Shown one piece after another: positions 1-6,032 of a stretch of DNA of 16,408 nucleotides; the stretch's first letter is position 1; the number at the start of each line of letters is the position of its first letter. The position numbers and the translations under genes were made by a program. Under the pieces are notes generated by a model that searched no databases, had not been told where the DNA came from, and worked only from the letters and a program-made list of their open reading frames with translations. Origin of the DNA: Nitrosomonadales bacterium (GTDB lineage Bacteria > Pseudomonadota > Gammaproteobacteria > Burkholderiales > Nitrosomonadaceae); contig SPBV01000014.1 of NCBI GenBank assembly GCA_004525885.1, forward strand, positions 1 to 16,408, in the 5' to 3' direction.

Positions 1-10
1 ATTAATAACT

Positions 11-922
11 ATGCGGCTCAAGAAATTCTCTGTTCCCACCAATTCAGATAAAAACTCTAATAGAAAAGCTCGGTATATAACATATACCGAATGGGGAGAT
101 CAGGATAATCCACACATTGTCATTTGTGTACATGGATTGACACGCAATTGCCGTGATTTCGATTTCCTTGCGGAAGCGTTGGAAATTAACTGTCGTGTGA
201 TTTGTGTGGATATAGTAGGACGGGGACAAAGTGACTGGCTAACTAACTTAGAAGACTATGCTCATCACCCGCTCTATGTGAATGATACAATGGCACTACT
301 CACGCATATAGGTGCATTGGGAAACAGCACCATTCAACTGGACTGGGTAGGCATATCAATGGGTGGGCTTATCGGCATGATTGTGGCAATTCAGCCAGAA
401 TTACAAGTTCTTATACGCAAACTTGTAATGAGTGACATTGGTCCATTAATTCCAGCTATAGCATTAGAAGAAATGCTTGACTACGTCGGCAAAGAACCAC
501 AATTCAAAAATTTTAATGAGTTCAAAGAACATCTACAAGAAATATCGTCTTCGTATGGAAATCTAACCGATGCCCAGTGGTATCATCTCGCAGCACATAG
601 CGCTCGTAAATTTGATAATGAGACATACGGCTTCAACTATGACCCTAGAATAGCTGAAAGTCTCAAAAAACATGTACGGCATGATATCAATATGTGGGCG
701 CAATGGAATGCGTTAAGAATCCCCACACTAGTACTGCATGGCGAAAGATCCAAAGTACTGCTCCCAGATACTGTGGCAAAAATGAAAATGCGCGGGGCCA
801 TGGTAAAGATAATAGAATTACCCAATATAGGCCATGCACCCATGCTTATAAGCAATGACCAAATCATACTGGTAAAAGACTATTTGCTGAAACCTGTCCG
901 GTCGGACGTTTCTAATTATTAA
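11..922 (+). CDS. Alpha/beta-fold hydrolase
   Basis: A 303-residue alpha/beta hydrolase, presumably cytoplasmic since no signal peptide is visible. Substrate unknown. Seen: the oxyanion-hole segment HGLTRN (residues 41-46), the nucleophile elbow GISMGG with Ser116, and a C-terminal GHAPM with His275, so nucleophile and base of the triad are present. The usual acid position, an Asp in a 'hGE.SD.L' context after strand 6, reads LHGERSKVL here, with Lys248 in place of Asp; Asp253 lies close by and might substitute. The frame is open to the left edge, so the start at 11 is the first ATG but not proven, and no ribosome binding site can be judged. It converges on ureD with a 33-base gap and no clear terminator. 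Family membership is certain; function is not. Confidence 0.85.
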   Translation: MRLKKFSVPTNSDKNSNRKARYITYTEWGDQDNPHIVICVHGLTRNCRDFDFLAEALEINCRVICVDIVGRGQSDWLTNLEDYAHHPLYVNDTMALLTHIGALGNSTIQLDWVGISMGGLIGMIVAIQPELQVLIRKLVMSDIGPLIPAIALEEMLDYVGKEPQFKNFNEFKEHLQEISSSYGNLTDAQWYHLAAHSARKFDNETYGFNYDPRIAESLKKHVRHDINMWAQWNALRIPTLVLHGERSKVLLPDTVAKMKMRGAMVKIIELPNIGHAPMLISNDQIILVKDYLLKPVRSDVSNY

Positions 923-955
923 GCTTTAGCTACTCTTTCTTCTAGATACTCAAAT

Positions 956-1810
956 TTAAATAGTGAAAGATTTTTCTTTAGTACTAGAAATGCGCGCCTC
1001 TTTCCTGCCCCACAAGAAATTCTGTATTTGTTGAAAACAATTAAACAACTGCTCCCCTCCATTCCCTAACACCCTCAGTACAAAACCATTTGCAGCTATT
1101 TCAGAAATCCCAAAAGAAACATTCTCCTCATTTTCCATAATTTTTAGAATCTTTGTTATAAGCTCGCAAACAACATTGCTGCTGCTAGTATCCAGGTAAA
1201 TAAAAGTAGCTTGGTGTGTATATCCTTCTAACTGAATAACTGTATTTACAGGAGATATTTGAGGTTCTAATATAATTTTATCTTTTAACACTAAAAGATC
1301 ATTAGAATAAATTTCTGTCACGTTTTGAAAATAAGTAAACCTAAATACTTCACCAAAGACCTCTCTGCCAGAATAAATAAATTCAGAATTTTTTCTACCG
1401 CAAGTTATAATTTCACTCAGAATTAATTCACAATTCTTTTCTAGATGAATGCTCGTATGGTTCCTAAATATAGAACTCTCCTGTGGAACAACTGGATGTG
1501 GGACATAGCAGAAAACACTATTAGGAGCGAGTCTTACTTTCGTTATCTGTGATGAACCTTCTTTCATGTTATATAACCGTTGGTAAGATTGTGTCTGTAA
1601 CTGAAATCGGCTATTTTCCTCTACATTAATATCTATCTCGTGATTATCATTATCTAGTAAACCAGGGGAAGAACTTCCGAGCATCATGTATAGGCAGTCA
1701 TCATCTTTAATTTGTCCAATATTTGTAATTCGAAAAGGCGCACTAACATAGCTATCCATTAGATACGTTTTGCCTTCTTTAAAGCCTGTTTTAATATATA
1801 GACTAGCCAT
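956..1810 (-). CDS. ureD: Orphan urease accessory protein UreD (UreH), Bacteroidota-like
   Basis: UreD is the scaffold that binds apo-urease and recruits UreF/UreG for nickel insertion. Seen: SSSPGLLDND near the N-terminus, then LQTQSYQRLYNM, a YVPHPVVPQE segment, TCGRK and GREVFGE (the family's GRxxxGE), and a C-terminal VLRVLGNGGEQLF. These agree with UreD, and from memory the wording is closest to Bacteroidota proteins. About ten residues seem to be extra between the two GR motifs. I place the start at the ATG of MASLYIKTGF (284 residues), where family members begin; two upstream in-frame ATGs (1819, 1861) would add up to 17 unrelated residues. There is no Shine-Dalgarno, but TATAAT sits 7 bases before this ATG. 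No other urease gene is in the window. Two counted 60-base samples are 35% and 32% G+C, against 53% for one in rho, so horizontal acquisition is likely (inference). Confidence 0.85.
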   Translation of the reverse strand: MASLYIKTGFKEGKTYLMDSYVSAPFRITNIGQIKDDDCLYMMLGSSSPGLLDNDNHEIDINVEENSRFQLQTQSYQRLYNMKEGSSQITKVRLAPNSVFCYVPHPVVPQESSIFRNHTSIHLEKNCELILSEIITCGRKNSEFIYSGREVFGEVFRFTYFQNVTEIYSNDLLVLKDKIILEPQISPVNTVIQLEGYTHQATFIYLDTSSSNVVCELITKILKIMENEENVSFGISEIAANGFVLRVLGNGGEQLFNCFQQIQNFLWGRKEARISSTKEKSFTI

Positions 1811-2121
1811 TGTTTTCATTATAAAAAAACTGAATGTTTGTATGGACCCTGCTTTTAACAATAAAAATATTTCTTAATTCATCTAAACGTACAATTAGCT
1901 GGAACAACAAACATAAAAAGTACAAACTCTATTAAATTGAAATCAGGCGTTGAAATTAGCTATTCGGCTACATATCATCATACCCATATATTCTAAAATT
2001 TAGAAAGTGGGTCAAGACATATTCTATGTCAGCCTCACAATGCATATGGATTGTATTATATTCACGGTAATTAGAATGTATTTATCCTACTTGGAATCAC
2101 AAGTTAAGAACCTATAGCATA

Positions 2122-2173
2122 ATTATTGATCAGGCAGAATCAATCAAATATTATTGATCAGGTAGAATCAATC
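2122..2173. repeat. Two 24-base tandem direct repeats, period 28
   Basis: Copy 1 (2122-2145) and copy 2 (2150-2173) differ by one base (C/T). Each contains the inverted pair ATTGAT...ATCAAT, so each copy could form a small hairpin or be a dyad operator. The second copy runs straight into the palindrome at 2171-2186. Function unknown; an operator or the remains of a mobile element are both possible. Confidence 0.8.
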
Positions 2174-2186
2174 TGATATATCAGAT
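2171..2186. repeat. 16-base perfect palindrome
   Basis: ATCTGATATATCAGAT is its own reverse complement. Its position at the end of the tandem repeats suggests a composite regulatory site, but no known binding protein can be named from the sequence. Confidence 0.75.
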
Positions 2187-2221
2187 ACTCGTACTGTTCT
2201 TGTAAGTTACGCGCCGTCACT

Positions 2222-2244
2222 GTAGGCTAGCAAACCTAGCTTAC
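2222..2244. repeat. Hairpin, 9-base stem with 5-base loop
   Basis: GTAGGCTAG and CTAGCTTAC pair over nine positions with one G-U wobble around a CAAAC loop. No T-run follows on either strand, so it is not a standard intrinsic terminator. Confidence 0.6.
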
Positions 2245-2494
2245 GAAAATTATAATACAACATTTATTCGGGTCGGCTTAATTAATGGGCGTAATAATGG
2301 TTTTCCAGAATAGAACCCTAATGTGCATAAAAAAAGTAGCGCTTCCCTTTCTCACATTTATTAGATACTATGGTATATTGATAACTTAGATGATCATTCT
2401 AAACACTAAACTTAATTGAACTTATATACTATATATAATCTCAAGCGCTAGAGTTCTGCGCAATAGTGATAATTAAATTTTATACTTATAATCC

Positions 2495-2821
2495 ATGAGT
2501 CAGCAAATTCACCACGTCTCAGATGAAACATTCGAGGCAGAAGTAATACAATCAACCGTACCAGTGCTAGTGGATTACTGGGCTGAGTGGTGTGGACCAT
2601 GCAAGATGATCGCACCAATTTTGAATGAGGTCGCTGGAGAGTATGACGGGCGACTCAAAGTGACTAAGCTTAATATTGATGAGAACAAAGAAACACCACC
2701 TAAATACGGAATTAGGGGTATTCCAACTCTAATGCTGTTCAAGAATGGTAACATTGAAGCAACCAAAGTTGGTGCGTTATCCAAAGCCCAATTAACCGCA
2801 TTTATTGACAGCCATATCTAA
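2495..2821 (+). CDS. trxA: Thioredoxin 1
   Basis: Cytoplasmic dithiol-disulfide reductase that donates electrons to ribonucleotide reductase and other targets and is itself reduced by thioredoxin reductase. Seen: 108 residues, the usual length; active site WCGPC (Cys33, Cys36) preceded by the buried Asp27 in VDYWAEW; cis-Pro77 in GIPTL. It lies 156 bases upstream of rho on the same strand, a common proteobacterial arrangement. The start at MSQQIHHVSD matches the family N-terminus, but no Shine-Dalgarno precedes the ATG. Nothing unusual in the protein. Confidence 0.97.
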   Translation: MSQQIHHVSDETFEAEVIQSTVPVLVDYWAEWCGPCKMIAPILNEVAGEYDGRLKVTKLNIDENKETPPKYGIRGIPTLMLFKNGNIEATKVGALSKAQLTAFIDSHI

Positions 2822-2891
2822 ATTCTATAACCTTAGGGCCAAGTATTTCTCTGAAGCTGGATTCAACTAGCTAAGACGCTTCTAATTCTTG

Positions 2892-2951
2892 TACTACCAT
2901 TACCCCATCATTCCCAAACGCATTACATACCCTATTAACACTCTCACACCT
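2892..2951 (+). promoter_or_regulatory. C-rich, G-poor rut-like segment in the rho leader
   Basis: In these 60 bases I count 24 C and 1 G. A long, unstructured, C-rich and G-poor RNA with many YC dimers is the signature of a Rho utilisation site. In E. coli, rho is autogenously controlled by Rho-dependent termination in its leader, so the same control is likely here (inference). The segment starts 70 bases after the trxA stop and ends 26 bases before the rho ATG, so it could also end transcripts coming from trxA. Confidence 0.6.
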
Positions 2952-2977
2952 TTGTTTTTTATTTTCGAGTACCGCTA

Positions 2978-4237
2978 ATGCATTTATCTGACCTTAAGAA
3001 TCTCCACGTAGCTGAACTGGTAGAAATGGCTATCACCAATCAAATCGATGGCGCTAACCGACTCCGAAAACAAGATTTGATTTTTGCGCTACTGAAGAAC
3101 CAGGCGCGCAAGGGAGAAAGTATTTTTGGCGAGGGTACGTTAGAGGTGTTACAAGACGGTTTCGGTTTTCTACGATCACCTGACACATCCTATTTGGCTG
3201 GGCCTGATGATATATACGTTTCTCCCAGCCAAATCAGACGATTCAACTTACATACTGGAGATTCGATAGACGGTGAAATCCGTACGCCGAAGGATGGCGA
3301 ACGATACTTCGCGCTAGTAAAAGTAGATAAGGTCAACAAAGAGCCGCCAGAAAACTCTAAGCACAAGATCCTATTTGAAAACCTTACCCCACTATTCCCT
3401 ACACGACGACTTCTCCTGGAACGGGATATTAAGGCCGAGGAAAACGTTACTAGCCGTATTATTGACCTTATTGCGCCCATTGGAATGGCGCAACGAGGCT
3501 TGCTTGTTTCTAGCCCCAAGTCTGGAAAAACTGTGATGCTCCAACACATTGCTCATGCGATTGCTTCTAATTATCCTGACGTTATCCTTATGGTTCTTCT
3601 AATTGATGAACGACCAGAAGAAGTAACTGAGATGATCCGTTCGGTTAGAGGAGAAGTTATTTCATCTACATTTGATGAGCCAGCAGTACGCCATGTACAA
3701 GTAGCTGATATGGTTATTGAGAAAGCCAAACGCCTAGTAGAACACAAAAAAGATGTGGTGATATTATTAGACTCGATCACACGATTAGCGCGTGCATACA
3801 ATACTGTAATTCCAGCCTCTGGTAAGGTCCTCACTGGTGGGGTGGATGCTAATGCTCTGCAACGCCCCAAGCGATTCTTTGGAGCTGCCCGCAATATAGA
3901 AGAGGGAGGCTCCCTAACTATCATTGCAACTGCACTAGTTGAAACTGGTTCACGTATGGATGACGTTATATACGAGGAGTTTAAAGGTACTGGTAACATG
4001 GAAATCCATCTTGACCGACGCATGGCAGAGAAACGCACCTACCCAGCTATCAATGTCAACCGTTCGGGTACACGTAAAGAAGAATTACTTATTAAACCTG
4101 AGGATTTACAAAAAATTTGGGTGCTGCGTAAACTACTCTACCCAATGGATGACGTGGAAGCAATGGAGTTCCTACTAGATAAAATAAAAGCTACAAAAAA
4201 CAATGGTGATTTCTTCGATTCGATGAAAAGAGTGTAG
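2978..4237 (+). CDS. rho: Transcription termination factor Rho
   Basis: Hexameric RNA-dependent ATPase/helicase that ends transcription at rut-containing transcripts. At 419 residues it equals E. coli Rho, and landmark residues fall at the same numbers. Seen: N-terminal helical RNA-binding region; cold-shock-like fold with DGFGFLRSP near residues 60-68; Walker A SPKSGKT with Lys181, Lys184 and Thr185; Walker B region VVILLDSITRLARAYN; the Q-loop stretch SGKVLTGGVDANALQRPKRF; and EEFKGTGNME for the R-loop. The start gives MHLSDLKNLHVAELV, aligning with the family N-terminus. Only a weak GAG lies upstream. The C-terminus EFLLDKIKATKNNGDFF is intact and is repeated in degenerate form just after the stop. 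Confidence 0.98.
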   Translation: MHLSDLKNLHVAELVEMAITNQIDGANRLRKQDLIFALLKNQARKGESIFGEGTLEVLQDGFGFLRSPDTSYLAGPDDIYVSPSQIRRFNLHTGDSIDGEIRTPKDGERYFALVKVDKVNKEPPENSKHKILFENLTPLFPTRRLLLERDIKAEENVTSRIIDLIAPIGMAQRGLLVSSPKSGKTVMLQHIAHAIASNYPDVILMVLLIDERPEEVTEMIRSVRGEVISSTFDEPAVRHVQVADMVIEKAKRLVEHKKDVVILLDSITRLARAYNTVIPASGKVLTGGVDANALQRPKRFFGAARNIEEGGSLTIIATALVETGSRMDDVIYEEFKGTGNMEIHLDRRMAEKRTYPAINVNRSGTRKEELLIKPEDLQKIWVLRKLLYPMDDVEAMEFLLDKIKATKNNGDFFDSMKRV

Positions 4238-4296
4238 AATTCCTACTAAATAAAGTTGATCATAAAAAAAATAATTTTGGTTCTTTCGATTTGATG
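4166..4296 (+). repeat. Degenerate tandem duplication of the rho 3' end, period 71
   Basis: Bases 4166-4225 (rho codons from Glu397) and 4237-4296 match at 44 of 60 positions without gaps. The second copy reads EFLLNKVDHKKNNFGSFDLM against EFLLDKIKATKNNGDFFDSM in Rho. The junction falls on the last base of the stop codon, so the copy is not translated as part of Rho. This looks like an old tandem duplication that has drifted. Confidence 0.8.
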
Positions 4297-4394
4297 CAAT
4301 GTATTTTCCTCTCTGAGACTAGATATAAATCTCAAATAAAGCCTAGCTAGTTTGTAAGTCTCTAAAGTAATGATGACAAATGGCACCTCCATAG

Positions 4395-4423
4395 TTGCAA
4401 CCAGTTCCATATTAAAGGATAAT
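4395..4423 (+). promoter_or_regulatory. Candidate sigma-70 promoter for rpmE
   Basis: TTGCAA (4395-4400) and GATAAT (4418-4423) are separated by 17 bases, a good match to the consensus. Transcription would begin near 4430, about 50 bases before rpmE, so rpmE can be expressed independently of rho. Confidence 0.6.
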
Positions 4424-4441
4424 ATGCGCCTTCTCGTCTAG

Positions 4442-4456
4442 CAACTCGCAGAGTTG
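4442..4456 (+). promoter_or_regulatory. Leader hairpin upstream of rpmE
   Basis: CAACTC and GAGTTG pair perfectly around GCA. It would lie in the rpmE 5' UTR, 11 bases before the TAAGGA ribosome binding site. It could affect translation of L31, but this is only a possibility. Confidence 0.4.
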
Positions 4457-4480
4457 TGGCACAGATTAAGGACATGAATA

Positions 4481-4705
4481 ATGAAAGCTGAAATTCACCC
4501 AAGCTACCAGGAAATCGCTGTGACGTGCAGTTGTGGTAATACGTTCCAGACTCGTTCCACTATGAACAAAGCTCTGCATATTGAGGTATGTTCTGACTGT
4601 CATCCATTTTATACTGGAAAACAAAAGATTGTTGATACAGCCGGACGAGTTGAGAAATTTAGGAAAAAATACGGGAACAAAGTAGAAAAACAGGTTGTAT
4701 CTTAG
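4481..4705 (+). CDS. rpmE: 50S ribosomal protein L31, zinc-binding form
   Basis: Component of the large ribosomal subunit that helps bridge it to the small subunit. Seen: 74 residues; the four zinc ligands Cys16, Cys18, Cys37 and Cys40 (CSC and CSDC), identical in position to E. coli L31, so this is the C+ type rather than the zinc-free paralogue. It has one of the two clear ribosome binding sites in the window, TAAGGA at 4467-4472, 8 bases from the ATG. It follows rho by 243 bases, has its own candidate promoter, and is followed by an intrinsic terminator. Confidence 0.97.
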   Translation: MKAEIHPSYQEIAVTCSCGNTFQTRSTMNKALHIEVCSDCHPFYTGKQKIVDTAGRVEKFRKKYGNKVEKQVVS

Positions 4706-4728
4706 TAAGAATGCATTTTATGCTTTTT

Positions 4729-4754
4729 AAAAGGCGGCCTAAAGTTGCCTTTTT
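4729..4754 (+). terminator. Intrinsic terminator after rpmE
   Basis: AAAAGGC (4729-4735) pairs with GCCTTTT (4747-4753) around an 11-base loop, within a T-run. The A-run at the 5' side gives a weaker U-run on the other strand, so it may also stop transcripts from the convergent fbaB, which ends at 4918. Confidence 0.75.
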
Positions 4755-4917
4755 ATTCTTTAAAAATAGCCTTAATTTGCCGTAATATCAAAGTAATGTT
4801 ACTGCTTAGTAAAATTACATCATTTGGCAAACTCAATCGTTCATTAAACGCAATTATAAGTTTGGTTATCAACTTCTCTAGATTTACAGAAGATAAGCCA
4901 AATTCTCCATGTAAATT

Positions 4918-5967
4918 TCAGGCAATCGTGACGTCATTCGATAAATACACATCTTGAATCGCATTGAGTAATTTTACTCCTTCAATAAATGGTTTCTGAA
5001 AAGCCTTACGCCCGGAAATTAATCCCATCCCACCTGCACGCTTATTGATTACTGCGGTACGAACCGCTTGGTGTAAGTCGTCCTTGCCCGATTCGCCACC
5101 AGAATTTATCATACCAACTCGTCCCATATAGCAATTAGCTACCTGGTAACGTACCAGGTCAACTGGGTTAACGGTTGTAAGTTCGCTATAGACCTTGGGG
5201 TTAGTCTTACCAAACTTGATTGCATTATAACCGCCATTGTTTTCAGCCATTTTCTGTTTAACAATATCGGCTCCAATAGTCACAGCAAGGTGGTTAGCCT
5301 GTCCTGTCAAATCAGCACTAACATGGTAATCCTTATCAGGGGTTTTGAATGCTGCATTCCGAGTATAGGCCCACAGAATAGTAACCATTCCAAGCTCATG
5401 CGCATGTGCAAATGCCTCAGAAACTTCCTGGATTTGCCGGCGCGATTCCTCAGAGCCAAAAAATACTGTCGCGCCTACCGCACAAGCACCCATATCAAAA
5501 GCTTGATCCACACTAGCAAACAAAGTTTGATCGTACTTGTTCGGGAAAGTTAGCAATTCATTATGGTTGATTTTAAGGATGAAAGGAATCTTGTGAGCGT
5601 AGCGACGTGCTACTATCCCCAGTACCCCTAAAGTAGATGCCACAGCATTACAACCCCCTTCAATGGCGAGTTTTGTGATGTTCTCAGGGTCAAAAAACAT
5701 TGGATTAGGAGCAAACGATGCTCCAGCTGAATGTTCTACGCCCTGGTCCACCGGTAATATTGATAGATAACCACTACCTGCCAAGCGTCCATGATTGTAT
5801 AGTGCTTGCAAATTACGCAATACGCCTGGTTTCCGATCACTTATTACCATTATTCGATCAACAAAGTCCGGGCCAGGTATATGTAGTCTACTCTTTGACA
5901 CACCTATACATTCGTGGTTTAGAAGCTTATCGGCTTCATTGCCCAGTATCGCAGCAATATCAGTCAT
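4918..5967 (-). CDS. fbaB: Fructose-bisphosphate aldolase, class I (FbaB/DhnA type)
   Basis: Cleaves fructose 1,6-bisphosphate to dihydroxyacetone phosphate and glyceraldehyde 3-phosphate (or the reverse) through a Schiff-base lysine, in cytoplasmic glycolysis and gluconeogenesis. At 349 residues it is nearly the length of E. coli FbaB (350) and very close throughout: GYLSILPVDQGVEHSAGASF (residues 67-86), the GATVFFGSEESRRQI segment, HVSADLTGQANHLA, and GADIVKQKMAENNGG, whose Lys237 is the expected Schiff-base residue. The start is supported by a strong GAGGAG six bases before the ATG and by the family N-terminus MTDIAAILG. It lies 65 bases downstream of the serine palmitoyltransferase gene on the same strand; a TATAAT in that gap suggests its own promoter. 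No functional link to the lipid operon is evident. Confidence 0.97.
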   Translation of the reverse strand: MTDIAAILGNEADKLLNHECIGVSKSRLHIPGPDFVDRIMVISDRKPGVLRNLQALYNHGRLAGSGYLSILPVDQGVEHSAGASFAPNPMFFDPENITKLAIEGGCNAVASTLGVLGIVARRYAHKIPFILKINHNELLTFPNKYDQTLFASVDQAFDMGACAVGATVFFGSEESRRQIQEVSEAFAHAHELGMVTILWAYTRNAAFKTPDKDYHVSADLTGQANHLAVTIGADIVKQKMAENNGGYNAIKFGKTNPKVYSELTTVNPVDLVRYQVANCYMGRVGMINSGGESGKDDLHQAVRTAVINKRAGGMGLISGRKAFQKPFIEGVKLLNAIQDVYLSNDVTIA

Positions 5968-5988
5968 TTTTTCTCCTCTGATTTTTTT

Positions 5989-5994
5989 ATTATA
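5989..5994 (-). promoter_or_regulatory. Candidate -10 element for fbaB
   Basis: Read on the - strand this is a perfect TATAAT, placing a transcript start about 15 bases before the fbaB start codon. The -35 at 17-base spacing (TTACCC) is poor, so the promoter is tentative; read-through from the upstream operon is the alternative. Confidence 0.35.
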
Positions 5995-6032
5995 GGGTTT
6001 GATATTGGATAGGGTAATACATCCGGAATATC

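Larger units (their letters stand above)
1811..2494. other. 684-base spacer between ureD and trxA
   Basis: No gene, tRNA or recognisable gene fragment was found on either strand. It holds a pair of tandem repeats (2122-2173), a 16-base perfect palindrome (2171-2186), a hairpin (2222-2244) and AT-rich sequence just before trxA with TATAAT at 2434-2439. The TTGAAC at 2416-2421 is only 12 bases from that TATAAT, too close for a normal sigma-70 promoter, so the trxA promoter is not resolved. Confidence 0.6.

Noticed and set aside
2416..2439. TTGAAC and TATAAT upstream of trxA as a promoter
   Set aside because: The spacing is 12 bases, too short for sigma-70; kept only as AT-rich sequence.
3571..4038. 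155-codon open frame on the - strand inside rho
   Set aside because: Antisense to a highly conserved part of rho; composition rich in Ser, Arg and Ile, with no recognisable domain.
4745..4957. 70-codon + strand frame after rpmE
   Set aside because: It begins inside the rpmE terminator, has no ribosome binding site or family resemblance, and overlaps the end of fbaB.
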